Shown here: one piece after another, positions 1 to 10,944 of the stretch | How the letters are laid out: each line of letters begins with the position of its first letter | Numbering within the stretch: the first letter of the stretch is position 1 | Made by a program: the position numbers and the translations under genes | NCBI RefSeq assembly: GCF_024868665.1 | Contig: NC_079893.1 | Location: 14,794,549-14,858,548 of the forward strand | Direction: 5' to 3' | From: Triplophysa rosa | Lineage: Eukaryota > Chordata > Actinopteri > Cypriniformes > Nemacheilidae | Length of the DNA stretch: 64,000 nt | Notes under the pieces: model-generated | The model's input: the letters and a program-made list of their open reading frames with translations, nothing else | The model's database searches: none | Told to the model about the DNA's origin: nothing

Positions 1-867
1 AAAGTATATTTATAATGATCATGTTTGACGGGTGTTGCTTTTTCAAATGCACATAAGCGACTCAAACTCGCACTGCTTTTAGATCGAGCAGCATTTCCTA
101 CTGATCCCAGAGACGTGCTTCACGGACAAGCTACGCATTAAAAAAAATATCGACACATTGCATATTGCAGCCAGCTCGATCACAATAGGATTTAGTGGTA
201 ACGCGATAAATCATCATGCAGCCCTACCTTAGCCAAACACAAAAATCTAAAGTTATAATAAGTAATATCCTGAATCTTTCTAGCTTTGCAGCTTTAAAAA
301 GCACATCATCCACAATAAAGGTAATCTATACGACTCAAGATTAATAAACGTCCTTTGCATCAAAACAATAAAACAGACACATATCTTGAGTATACTTAGT
401 GATCAATGCATCACATTTGAATGTCAGCATTACAGATGAGTGAGGAACACTTAATATGGTGGCACACCACCTCTACATCAATAACTATGGTTCTGACATC
501 ATATACCTCATCGCTAGTTTTGAATTGTTTATAAATGTTCTGCTGGTTGTATTCCATTTAAAATGTTGTGCAGAGTTACAAAAATAGGAAGTTTTTCTCG
601 ACCAGCGATGTTTACGTCTTCTGAAAGGGGTCTATATCTGCTTTCTGAACTCTTTAAGAACCAGCACCCAAGGATTAACATTATATGAATTACAGTGGAC
701 TGCGGTTTCTGCTAATAGTTTTAATTGGAAAAAGAGAAGAGAAAAAATATAATCTACACATCGGATGGCCTGAGTGTAAATAAAATTTTCATTGTTTGGG
801 TCAACTACCCCTTAATATACAACACACTAGCTTTTAAAATGCTGACATGGGTGACCAATATCCATAC
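1..867 (-). other. zc3h13: zc3h13 intron sequence
   Basis: This is the sequence downstream, in minus-strand terms, of the donor site of the zc3h13 coding exon. I looked for the following exon, which should encode the CCCH finger starting near CRNWLKTGNC in vertebrates, and did not find it, so it should lie beyond position 1. The stretch is AT-rich, and I see no other gene or clear repeat. Confidence 0.6.
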
Positions 868-1005
868 CTCTGCAGCATTACTGGCTGTGCTGGGGCCGAG
901 TCTCTCAAACACACTGGGCCTACGGGAAGGGGTGGTCGTGCTGTTGCTACTGTCTGATATGGTCTTTGAATTTTCCACTGTAACTTTCCGCCTGATCTTG
1001 GACAT
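868..1005 (-). CDS. zc3h13: zc3h13, first coding exon (N-terminal 46 residues)
   Basis: ZC3H13 is a nuclear CCCH zinc-finger protein of the m6A writer complex, where it bridges the RBM15 and WTAP modules. Reading the minus strand, ATG at 1005-1003 opens a 46-codon frame beginning MSKIRRKVTVENSKTISDSS and containing RRPSVFERLGPST, the N-terminus I recognise from vertebrate ZC3H13. The exon ends in phase 0 at GCAGAG followed by the donor GTATGG (867-862). A pyrimidine-rich acceptor ending TAATGCAG lies just upstream, with exon starts possible at 1014 or 1006, so the start codon is at most nine bases into the exon. The zinc finger is encoded downstream, outside the window. Relative to the human protein a short Ser/Thr-rich insertion (SNSTTTP) precedes the RRPS motif. 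The identification rests on remembered family sequence and not on a search. Confidence 0.88.
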
Positions 1006-1662
1006 TCTGCAGGGCTGCATTAGAAAACCAGCAAATGAAATAATCAGAATCAGTACGGAGCTGAACTGCCACATATTAACTCAACATACATATAGTCAAC
1101 ATACATATAACTAACTTCATTTCAAAACCAAGAGCTGTTTTGATGGGTGTAATATGCTTGTAAATGGCACGAGACCTTCTATAAAGCGCATTACCAAAAT
1201 TGCTTCGCTTTCCCATTCCGAAATGAACTGTCGCTTTGTTGTAGTAAAACATAGAACCATTTGTGTAACCAGTTTTACTACAAATGCCATGGATAACCTA
1301 TTGTTTCGGGAGCAAAACCGTTGTTAACCTTTTTGTTTTACTTGCAGAAACACCAAAGTTTTTTTCAACAATTAGCAATTATTACAGCCAAAGCTGCATG
1401 CTACGCGGCCTAACGTTATGCTAATAACACAAACCTCGCTGTTGATCATTTAGCCACAAACAAAGACAATCGTTCACTATACCCGAATTTAAATGATGCG
1501 CTGCGTCCAGTTTCACATACTATTGGAATAAACTCTTAGTATGAACAAAAATCCTGCAAAGCTGGGCTCCACGTAGCTGCCATCATGAAACTGGCGCAAA
1601 TTCTACTATACTCAGATACCCGGAAAACTTGGGGCCTCTGGTGAAGGAAATCCCGCCTCTAA
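1006..1662 (-). other. zc3h13 upstream intron or 5' region, unassigned
   Basis: This holds at most nine bases of zc3h13 5' untranslated exon, then the acceptor region and further upstream sequence. I could not place the first non-coding exon or a promoter with any support. No repeat or other gene was recognised. Confidence 0.35.
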
Positions 1663-1905
1663 TATACATCTTCTTCTTTTGTGTTTATTGGCAGCTTGCA
1701 TCCTTGATGTTGCACTACTGCCATCTTCTGGGGGTAGTTACTGGCTGTTTACTTCTCATCCTTTACTGCACGTCCTGTTAAATTTATTATTTCAATGTCT
1801 TTTATCATATTTTTTATCATATCTATAAATTCATATTTTGAACAATTAACAAGCACATGTTCGACAGGAATCTGCCATTGATGACAAAGTCCAATTGTAT
1901 GGCTG
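1663..1905 (-). mobile_element. 3' fragment of a Nimb/I-type LINE, antisense
   Basis: On the minus strand this reads as the C-terminal knuckle of an I-superfamily LINE (CHQW...EHVLVNCSKYE), followed by a stop, a short 3' UTR and a tail ending in AGAAGAAGA. The plus-strand copy at 2024-3765 has the equivalent CVHCNELETIEHVLIQCKKYE region and a similar 3' UTR and GAA tail. The two are therefore related elements in opposite orientation, less than 200 bp apart. It is too short and decayed to be functional. Confidence 0.65.
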
Positions 1906-2023
1906 CATCTCAATCAGCTCCCTAGCTCCCGAGGTCGTGAATCACTATCTCGTGTACATTGGTAAGGACCCTGGCTCACTTCACATTGGGACAGCGTTCG
2001 TTTCACTTATTTCCTGTGCTTAA

Positions 2024-3765
2024 GTGTGTTGTTATAATTCACAGCTGGTAATTATTCCAATTGTTAAATTAAAGTTATATAAGCAGGAGCTGGAGCAATC
2101 TCACATAGTTAAATACCTTGGTGTATGGATGGCCTCAAGGATATCATTTGCACTACATACCAAAAAGTTGATAGAGAAATGTAAAAAAGGAGTCAATGTT
2201 TTACATGTCTAGCTGGGGTTGAATGGGGAGCCTATAGGATTGCATTAGAAAGAATCTACTGTACATTAATTAGATCCAGTTTGGATTATGGAAGTATAGT
2301 CTATGGATTTGCATCAGAAACTACACTTAAAAAGGTTGAAGTTATACAAAATCAAGCTTTAAGAATTTGTTGTGGTGCTTTCAAAACATCTCCCATTGCA
2401 GCATTACTGGTAGAAGCTGGAGAAGCTCCGTTATCTTTGCGTAGGTTTAAACTAAGGAACAACTACTGGGTGAGTGTTAAAGGGCTAAAAGATAGTAGTC
2501 ACCCTGTAAAGGCAGTGTTGGATTAATGCTGGGAACATGGGAATATGAACACCAAAAGCTTTGGATGGTCTGCCAATAGGGAGGCAAAAGAAGATGGAAT
2601 TGCTGAATATGAGATTAGCCCTACAGTGACTTTATCAGGAATTCCATCATGGATGTTTCCTAAGCCAATAGTAGATTTCCAGATGCAAACGGAGCTCAAA
2701 GAGAACAAAAATAACCCAAAGAATATTATTGTACAGAGGTATTTATATCAAAATTTTTCCTCATGGTTACAGATATTTACTGATGGGTCTAAAGATCCTG
2801 TTTCTGGCAGAGCGGCTGCTGCAGTTATATACCTAAATTTCAATGTAATATTAAAAAAAGAGTCACTGACTATGTAGTTGTATGTACAGCAGAGTTAATT
2901 GCAATATTGTTAGCACTCCAGTGGGTAGAAGATGTAAAACCACGACTAGTTGTAATATGTTCTGATTCTTATGCTGCACTTTCCAGCCTTGCAAGTGGTC
3001 AAAAATCATCTAGACAAGATATCATATATGATATCCTTGCTTGCTTGCTAAGAATTAGTAATGTAAGTTTAGTAATGTTTATATGGGTTCCTGCTCATGT
3101 GGGGGTGGGGTCTAACGAAGTGGCTGATAAGATAGCTAAGGAAGCTCTGAAAAATAATGAAATAGATATCCAGGTGAATCTTAGCAAGAAAGAGGTCCAA
3201 GCTAAAGTAAAAGAAATAACTTTTAATAAATGGCAAGAAAGTTGGAACAATGATAGTAAAGAAGACATCTTTATAATATCCAAAAGCTAGTAGGGAAAGG
3301 GAGAAATGTTATTAGTAACAGAAGAGATTATATTATTATAACTCGTTTACGAATAGGACATGCTGGATTAAATTATTACCTTTTTAAAATAGGAAAACAC
3401 GAGTCAGGTAGATGTGTACATTGTAATGAATTAGAAACTATAGAACATGTTCTCATCCAATGTAAAAAATATGAATATTAAAGACAGAAATTAATTCAAG
3501 AAATGAGAAAATTAGGAGGTGATGCATTTACTTTACAGAGTCTGTTGAAAGGATCAAATAAATCAAAGCAACAAATCAAATATAGAGTTATTATAAAAAT
3601 TTTGAGAGAGATTGGAATAGACAGCAGAATTTAAAGGTTTTTTTTTTCTTCCTAATATCAGGTTTCCTAATATTGGTGCTTCACACTCCAGTCTAGTAGG
3701 TGGCGGTAATGCACCAATAGCTGGTTTGCCAACCGCCATAAAACGTTAGAAGAAGAAGAAGAACA
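2024..3765 (+). mobile_element. Nimb/I-type non-LTR retrotransposon, 5'-truncated
   Basis: The element contains the end of a reverse transcriptase (HIVKYLGVWM, then DYGSIVYGFASETTLKKVEV), an RNase H domain, a C-terminal CxxC...H...C knuckle near 3415-3475, a short 3' UTR and a tail of GAA triplets (about 3748-3761). Having RNase H after the RT places it in the I/Nimb group of LINEs; the exact family is inferred. Stops and frameshifts occur throughout (for example after 2212, 2526 and 2875), so it is dead. The endonuclease and most of the RT are missing, as expected for 5' truncation. Confidence 0.78.
2545..3290 (+). pseudogene. RNase H domain of the Nimb/I-type LINE, frameshifted
   Basis: RNase H removes RNA from the RNA-DNA hybrid during retrotransposition. 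The first acidic motif, IFTDGSKDPVSGRAAAAV, is in the frame starting at 2545. The second, VVICSDSYAALSSL, and the last, WVPAHVGVGSNEVADKIAK, are in the frame starting at 2907. Active-site residues therefore appear conserved, but a frameshift between about 2855 and 2905 separates them. The reading continues in a third frame into the CxxC knuckle after 3290. This is a decayed part of the surrounding element and not a host gene. Confidence 0.75.
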
Positions 3766-5070
3766 GCTGGTAATTACCAACAGGCAAAACCGACATATCT
3801 CTGGCTTTATTTTTTTTAATAATGGTTGAAATACATATGAGAAACACTTTAATTATTTTGTTAAATATCCGTGCACAAATTTGGTCAAATACTAAATTCA
3901 ACTGTTAACTACCCAGTAAAATCAATCAATTTCCTTTTATTAAAAATGAGTGAGCCTTCCCATACAGAAGTTACATATGTTGAAATATATTAAATATAAT
4001 ATATATATATATTTAAATCTTAAAAAATGTAATAGGAATAAATAGATTTTATGTGTATATGTAAATCTATTTTGCAATATATGTTAAAATATATTTAAAT
4101 ATTCGATTTTGGGCACTTTTTAATATTTTTCACATATATTAGACAGGTGTAAATATATGTGTAATGGATATATTTACATCTATTTATTTCCTTTATATGT
4201 AAATAAGTTTACATGCGCATCTATGTAAATATATTTTGCAATATATGTCCATAAATTAATCTTTAATATTTGTTAACATATTAGTTTCCTGGTATATTTA
4301 AATCTATTTGTACAATGTATTGTATAAACATATATTAAATGTATGTTCCTTTAGTGTATTTCACATATAAATAAACATATACATATTTATTTCCACTTTA
4401 TTACAAAAACACTCCTAACATTTAATTTTACTTACATTTATAATATGGCAGTCCTCAATAAATCAAGCACTCAGAATAAACATTCATAAAATTGACATTT
4501 TCCAGATATGTAATGCAAAAACAATAAAGTACAGAGTGTATAACATTTAATTCACATTGACTTTACATAAACAACATGAATCAAGCCAACAACAAATAAT
4601 ACTTTGGGCCATATTCACAAAACATTTTATGTTAGCACTAGGAGTTCATACTAAATATCAGTAAAAGTTTTTAGTGAAGAGTTTTCTCTTAAAACCTATT
4701 CACAAAGCTGCCGAGAGAAAGGGAAGGGTTAACCTCATTACTTTGGATGTCAGCAGACTTACTACCACAGCAGTTGGCTCATAATGGTTTCTCTCATTGA
4801 TTCAATCATAGAAATATGTAAACCAAGGTATCATGCTGCCACATTCAAATAAAAAACTGTAAAATAAAAAGTTGCTATATGCAGATTTTAAAATTAAACA
4901 AGTTCAGTAAATTGTCAGCCTCACAAACTGATTTTAGCACAAAAGCAATTGTGTAATACTATTAAAGTAAAAATTACCAGTCCTAAAATTAGGACTGACA
5001 AGGTCATTATTATATTTTTTCCAAAATCTGCAAGTTAGGAGCTACATTTGGCCTTAAGATACTACCAAAG
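3766..5070. other. AT-rich non-coding stretch
   Basis: No gene is recognised. The sequence is strongly AT-rich, with many TATATTTAAAT-like words from about 3970 to 4400 and a short (TA)n tract near 3991-4012. Nothing else is supported. Confidence 0.5.
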
Positions 5071-5249
5071 TTTAAAGGGATAGTTCACATAAAAATAAAA
5101 ATGCTGTCATCATTTATTCAGCCTCTTGTCATTTCAAACCTGTATGACTTCTTTTGTGTTCTGCGGAAGAAAGTCATACAGGTTTGAAATGACAAGTGGG
5201 TGAGTAAATGATGAAAGAATTTCATTTTTGGATGAACTGTCCCTTTAAA
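5071..5249. mobile_element. Foldback MITE with TTTAAAGGGATAGTTCA-type ends
   Basis: The left end reads TTTAAAGGGATAGTTCAC and the right end reads GATGAACTGTCCCTTTAAA, its imperfect reverse complement. Internal segments are also inverted copies (TCATTTCAAACCTGTATGAC and its complement), so the whole 179 bp can fold on itself. This is the widespread fish GGGATAGTTCAC foldback repeat. It has no coding capacity. Confidence 0.8.
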
Positions 5250-5919
5250 TGTGAATGTGGAACAAGCCCTTCTCTTATTTTGGAACTTCAGTACTGCCTT
5301 AGAGTACTTGCCTTCTTATGCGTCTGCAAATGAACCTAGGAAAGAAGATAAAAACATTTGTATTAATCCATGGTTAAAGTGGTACTGGTTGACTTTGCAA
5401 CTACAGTGCAGACAATTATTCCCTGTAATAGAAATTTAAGAAAGGTATAATTCATTAAAGGCCTATGGTTGTGGGCTCACATCACAGTTACCATGCACAC
5501 TACAAGACGTTATATTTCAAGACATTTGTCAGGTATTTGTCCTTAATGCTTTTGTGAGTAGGTTTATGTGATGTGGTGATATGGAACTGTAATGCGGTCA
5601 ACAAACATCTTGAAGTAACAAATATGAATAATATATTGAGGTGTGGTAACTGTGGTATTAGCAGAAAAATGTATTTGGTTCTGCCGCCAGTAATTCCTTT
5701 TACTGTCACTATAAGGTAATTGACAGAATGGACATTTTTACAATAATGTTTAAAGGTAGGCTACATAAATGTTTACAAGATAGGACATCGTCTTAGAATT
5801 ATAAATCTATCTGATTAACTATCTGACATTTTGGTCAAAATTGAGTTATTCACATATTCTTATTTACATTATGCCATGTTTGGTTTTTTAAATGTGTGCA
5901 TTTTGGGACTTTTTTAAAG
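5250..5919. other. Unassigned non-coding stretch
   Basis: Short random-looking frames only. I see no domain, splice-supported exon or clear repeat. Confidence 0.4.
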
Positions 5920-5995
5920 AAAACAAAAAGGTTCTATCTACAAAATCGAATTATAATTTGGTGCTATAAGGTTCTATCTGCAAAAGCCAATCCGC
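5920..5995. repeat. Two copies of an AAGGTTCTATCTRCAAAA motif
   Basis: AAGGTTCTATCTACAAAA occurs near 5928 and AAGGTTCTATCTGCAAAA near 5968. The same word, in both orientations, recurs around 25486-25555, so this is a small dispersed repeat of unknown family. Confidence 0.5.
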
Positions 5996-6244
5996 ACTTG
6001 GAATGCACACAAGAGGACCAATCAGGATCAGCTTTCTTTGTCATGTGACTGGACTCCTCAGTGACAGGGAAATTTCTGAGGAAACAGTGCAACACAAAAC
6101 AAAGTTTAAAAGAAACCTCAAGTTAGCTTGTTTATTGATACTCTTGTCAATGAAAGCAGCTCAAACGACAGTATTTTTTGTTTTGTTTTAGATTTTGTTG
6201 AGATTATTTTTTTATATTTATAGACAACACTAGCCAGCAGCGCT

Positions 6245-6600
6245 AGTATGGAGCGAAAATTGTGCCTAAACTTAACAAACAAATCCAGCGTTTTGCAAAC
6301 AAACGTATGCAGGGTTACGTATTTCTTTTATGCAAAAGAAACTAAACTCTGAAACAAACAGAAGGCGTTTTACAAATACATAATGCAATTCGAGAGAAAA
6401 TGCAAAGGTGTAACATATAAATGTACTGTGTTTAAGTCTCACCTTTTTATGAGATTCTCTCAGCTTGATTTTCTCACAAATGTGACGTCCAGATTTTCTC
6501 ACAAATGTGACCGTGCAGATTTTCTCACAAATGTGACCGTGCAGATTTTCTCACAAATGTGACGTCCAGACTTTCTCACAAATGTGATTGTTACTCCACT
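6245..6600 (-). repeat. Dispersed repeat with a 25-26 bp minisatellite
   Basis: Five tandem units of TCTCACAAATGTGAC plus a variable 10-11 bp spacer occupy about 6468-6588 (starts near 6472, 6497, 6523, 6549 and 6574). Together with the adjoining 220 bp the block is the reverse complement of 19380-19731 plus 20733-20757. It is therefore a dispersed element carrying its own minisatellite. The end near 6245 reads GGAGCGAAAATTGTGCC. The family is not recognised. Confidence 0.75.
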
Positions 6601-7729
6601 CTAGGTTTAATAAAGGCTCAAGTCGTTCCTTGGTTTTAACGGGCATTTATTCGATGACAATGTCTTCAAACATGTCTTTACATGTCCCCTTTATTACTCA
6701 TTTCACATTGCCGTCAGAACTGGTATAAATAAACACACAGAAAACGAAAGTAACCTTAAATTCTTGACATACTTGCCGACAATACTAAACGAAATCACAT
6801 AGAAACTAAGAAATAAAGCATACATTTATGCCATGTAAAATAATATCTTAATTAGCTTGTTACAAACACAGTTGCGTAACACAAATAAATGACAATTAAA
6901 ATTTTATATTTCATATTTTTATATTTTGTTATTTCTTTTTCATTAATGTAATTTTTAATTGAAACAACAAATGACTTTGGTTCATGTTTAATACCAGATT
7001 TTGCGTAGTTCATGATTGGTTGAATTTGATTGAATTCTTGATCTGCTGGTTTTCTTTTGTGTTACGTGATTGGATGGGAGAATTTATTATGAACGTAGTA
7101 CTGAGTCTGACGTAGATCTACCAAATGTGGCTCAAATTGTCCTGGCTGGTATTATCAGGGAAAAAACATGTAATTAGAAGTAGAGTTCTATTGCAAAGAT
7201 AACTGTTACGCAAGAATTGCATCGAGCTGAAGAATTGAAGATGGGCAGAAAAGGTAAGGTCGCTATATTTATCCTGCGTGTTTTGATTACTCTGATGTAT
7301 GACCATTGGATCATACTAATTTCTCGTGTGCAACTTCAATCTGTTGTTGAAAAGCGTACATTGCGTGTCAGTCAGCAGGTCCCTAGGTAAATTAGGTGTT
7401 AAAAGTAGGGTTGGCGATTATTTTTTTGTGCTGGTTGAAAGTCTATGGCTGATAGCAAATCAGTAGATAAAGTGTTCCAAATTTATTTAAATATTTAAAT
7501 GTTTTCTGGTATATGTGCTATGTATGTCCAGCATTCGGTTCGATTACAGTGATCGGGTGATTTGCTTGCCAATGAAACTAGGTATATGCATGCGTTTTAA
7601 AAGGAGGCGTGGCTTCGGAGAGCGCTCTGGGACCTTGTATGTACAATGCTAGCTTGACTCTCCGAAGGTCCTTGTCCCCACCACTTTTCAAAGCAAAGTT
7701 ACGCCACTGATTATTACGTACCTCAGGCA
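6601..7729. other. Unassigned non-coding stretch
   Basis: AT-rich to about 7200. A short GGAGGCGTGGCTTCGGA block near 7600 resembles one near 20925, suggesting a fragment of a dispersed repeat. No exon or protein domain is supported. Confidence 0.4.
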
Positions 7730-8009
7730 AGAGAGTATCGCTTCCCAGTGTCCCTTACGGTGCCGGTCAGCTATCTCGTCTCTAGAGTTGGAAGGCCGCC
7801 ACCTGTACGGCTGTTGGAGAGTCTCTCGTCCTTGACACACTTGAACTGATGCCTTACTACACCACTGGAAGGTTACAATTCACGGTAACGCTCACTTGTG
7901 ACTCGACCAGACCAGTCAGTGTCACTCCGCTGGAAGTCGTGACGCAGCTCAGCGCCGTTCAAACCCCATTCTGTCTCGGCATAACGTAGAGAGGCCGACA
8001 TAAAGGGAA
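7730..8009 (+). mobile_element. DIRS 3'-region fragment
   Basis: The sequence aligns by eye with 14140-14440 of DIRS copy A: it shares CCCAGTG...TACGGTGCCGG, the GGCCAGTC-like stretch, AACCCCATTCTGTC and the terminal GACA.AAAGGGAAC block. It stops exactly at GGGAAC, where the ends of other DIRS copies lie. Nothing coding remains. It is more diverged than the other copies, so probably older. Confidence 0.65.
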
Positions 8010-8577
8010 CCATTAGCAATGCAATTACACACTGTAAAACACGATAATGAACGTCTTAAGTTAACATAACTGTTTTGTTTTTGAGTTCAAAGTACAATTA
8101 ATATCAAGTACAATTAATATCAAGTACTGAGTACATAAACATTTGATCACCGTAATCTTAAAGCACTTCATTTTTTCAGTAATCATTTGTTAAATTAAGG
8201 TTTAGCTCGGCTTTGTTTTAATATTACTAAATTATTTTTTAATTATTGCAAGAAATGTATTCACTTTAAAACATTGCAAAAACATTCACATTTTGAAATA
8301 ACAGATGAACCCAGACACGCTAAGTCATTCTTTTATTAAATAACCATAAAACATAAACAATACAACGGTTTCCCAGATATGGCTACAGTATGGCAAGGTG
8401 TCTGTCATCCTTGGTATACATCCATGTGCAAGTGCATGGGTAAACACATCATCATTCAACTTAACATCATTCAACAGTAACACATTCAAACTTGACATTA
8501 CAAAAAACAAGTATACGTTTGTAAGCATCTGTAAAATATTTTCAAACAAATAAAACTTGACTTACATTTTACACATT
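8010..8577. other. Unassigned non-coding stretch
   Basis: AT-rich, with a direct repeat of AAGTACAATTAATATC near 8090-8120. No recognisable gene. Confidence 0.35.
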
Positions 8578-8731
8578 TATTTGTAAGACTCAACACCCGG
8601 GGCCATAACTGCCCATTCTGCACACCCACCAAGTCTTTATGGACAGTCAAATTTGTTAAACAACTCGTTTGGGTAGCCTATATCCAGGACTTAAATCACA
8701 GCAAAGTCTGACAATTTCTCCGATGGGTTTT
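8578..8731 (-). CDS. Candidate terminal exon of a minus-strand gene
   Basis: A pyrimidine-rich tract ending TTTTGTTTTGACAG on the minus strand immediately precedes 8731, a convincing splice acceptor. The exon could read NPSEKLSDFAVI then a stop at 8693-8691, or, in another phase, KPIGEIVRLCCDLSPGYRLP then KRVV and a stop. It is followed by a possible polyadenylation signal AATAAA near 8575-8580. It lies downstream of gk on the same strand, so it might be the end of gk or of another gene, but neither reading matches a C-terminus I know. It may be a chance arrangement. Confidence 0.25.
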
Positions 8732-8815
8732 CTGTCAAAACAAAAACAAGAAACATAATTATTAATCAACAACAAAACTTTTATATTATTTGAAGGTCTT
8801 AGATTAGTCTACAGC

Positions 8816-8900
8816 AGGGCTATTCAATTAGTTTGTCATGGGGGCCAGTTCATGAAAAGCATCCCAAATGAGGGGCCGGAGTGATATGGCTTGCAATGCG
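8816..8900. mobile_element. hAT-like terminal sequence
   Basis: CAGGGCTATTCAATTAGTTT resembles a hAT terminal repeat found widely in fish, followed by the usual GGGGGCCAG and GGGGCCGGAG words. I did not find a partner terminus, so this is a partial or diverged element. Confidence 0.4.
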
Positions 8901-10302
8901 AGGGATGACACAACAACAATAAGAAATCAGTTGTGTTTTTTCCCAAATTCCGTTTTTTCTGTTTAAATTTTTCTGGATTCTGTTTTCCATCCTTTACTAT
9001 ACAGTATATTTGCCCACATGAAAAATACTTCAGTATACTACAGCATTCCCTTATAAAGTACATTAAAAACGTTGAACCATACAGGGAAAAAAAGTAATAG
9101 AAAAAAATAGTTTTTGTTTTTTAGTCTACTTAAATGTAAGTAATATTTTTTATAATAAGTTCTAATTTTATATAATTTTAGTACCACATTTACTTTAGTT
9201 TACTAGGGCTTTAGTAAATAATATACTCAGTGGTCGAACTATAAAAAAAATCAAGAGGGATGGTTTGGTAAAATGTGGGTGTATATTAACTTGTTCAAGT
9301 TAACTGGACTTTTATTTTGATTGGTCGCCACAAAGGGTGTTTGGTTTGACAGTTGCTTTTCTCACATGAAACAGTGAAACAGGTCATGTGCATGCGTTCT
9401 CGTAAAGCTCCATGAACACACGCAAAACAATTGCAGATTACATATTTACACACCATCTGAACATTTCTAAAGTTACTCATGCACAATTTGAATTGTGTTA
9501 GCTGTTCGGTGCTACTTTTTGAAATAATGCATTTGCCATATTCTGTGCCATTCCGTGTTATACAGCAACATATGCCTGGTTTCCGCGATTCAATCATAGG
9601 GTGTAGGCCTAAAGTTAACTATGGGAGCCCGTATGTTGTATTTTTTCCCCATAAGACACCCAGAGTTTTTCTCTACATTTAAACGTGCTGATATTTTAAA
9701 CTGCACAACAAAAACATTGGTGCATTGTAAGACGCCCAAGCAGGCTTTTATACGTTCAAACATGTTCATGTGTTGTATTTTAAAACTGCCTAACAATAAA
9801 AGAGAAATTCAGTGAAACAATATTAACCTACAGAGACGCTGTTCTTCAATGTGCTATTCTCTGCCCTTGCCTCTGTATTTTTGAAATTGTGGTCCTATTC
9901 GTGCTAGCCAAATGTCAGAAATGAAACTAATAAAAGTTAGTCCGTCATCGTCCTGTTTACCGCATCTCACAGGAGAGGCTGCTTGCGAGTCGCGCCTCTC
10001 GCCTAACGTCACGTAACTCCTGCTCTGTGGTGCTGCAGCTCATGCTGAATGGAACAGACGCGTGTCAGTCCGTTCGGTCCGTGTACTTAGTGGCCAGCGG
10101 ATTTTCCTTTTGAAATTAGAAAACCAAAACCGGGAATCAAGCTTATTTTTTTCTTTTTTGCATTGATTATAGAAAACGGGAAACGAAAAAAAACCCTTGG
10201 TGTCCAATTTTTTCAATTGTTTATAAATGGTAATCGGGAATTAAAATACACGTGTGATAATCCTATGTCTCTATTTGTGCAGTTTGTTTGTAGTGACGCT
10301 AC
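8901..10302. other. Unassigned non-coding stretch
   Basis: No gene is supported. Positions 9930-10130 are more GC- and CpG-rich than the surroundings and could be part of an unrecognised element or a regulatory region; the sequence does not decide this. Confidence 0.35.
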
Positions 10303-10488
10303 AGAGACCACTTCCTACCACAGGGAGGAGAGACTAGTGGAGATACCAACATGGTCTCACCGATGGGGGAGAACTCATGGAAGAAAGTGCGGACTGAAGG
10401 AGTTAACCGCGAGGTGGAGGTCCACCTAAGGAGGTCATGGGTTACCAAGGTGGGAACCAGCATGAAGATACATCAGACGGAACCGCCC
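10303..10488 (-). mobile_element. DIRS fragment, inverted relative to copy A
   Basis: This matches the reverse complement of about 13920-14120 in copy A and the direct sequence of 28001-28190 in copy C (shared words include ATGGTCTCACC, GGAGTTAACCG and GGAACCGCCC). It runs into the assembly gap. It is therefore a piece of a minus-strand DIRS element facing the plus-strand copy A across the gap. Confidence 0.8.
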
Positions 10489-10588
10489 NNNNNNNNNNNN
10501 NNNNNNNNNNNNNNNNNNNNNNNNNNNNNNNNNNNNNNNNNNNNNNNNNNNNNNNNNNNNNNNNNNNNNNNNNNNNNNNNNNNNNNNN
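10489..10588. other. Assembly gap (100 N)
   Basis: A run of exactly 100 N, the usual placeholder for a gap of unknown size. The flanks are DIRS sequences in opposite orientation, so the join may be repeat-driven. The 5' end and gag of DIRS copy A are missing here. Confidence 0.99.
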
Positions 10589-10944
10589 CGGGCCCGATTC
10601 CAGCCACTCCATCGCTGGGTCGGATAGGGACGGTTCCTGCCCCGTCCTACCATCAGCTGGTCCCCCCTGGGGGGCCAGCGCCCACTTCCTCACAAAAAGA
10701 GCTTCCTCTCTCTCTGGGTTTTCACAGCCGTTCCCACCCTCTGGTTGACGGTGGACGGCAACTCGACGTTGCGTCACGGCGAAGCGCAATGTCTAGTATA
10801 AACACCAGCCTTCAGCACTCTCAGACAGAAAGTGCGTTGAGCTGGACAATCGCCAATCAGGAAAAACAGCAGAGCCCATCTCCTCCCCGGGGGTCCTCCC
10901 CCGGCAAGGAATCCTTACTGCTAGCCATCGAACCACCCTCCGCG

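Noticed and set aside
725..1114. 129-residue plus-strand ORF near the window start
   Set aside because: It is the antisense shadow of the zc3h13 exon, which has correct splice sites and a recognisable protein on the minus strand.
6468..6588. CRISPR-like array of regular repeats
   Set aside because: The repeats are 25-26 bp head-to-tail units with only 10-11 bp variable parts, in a vertebrate genome, and part of a dispersed element. They are a minisatellite.
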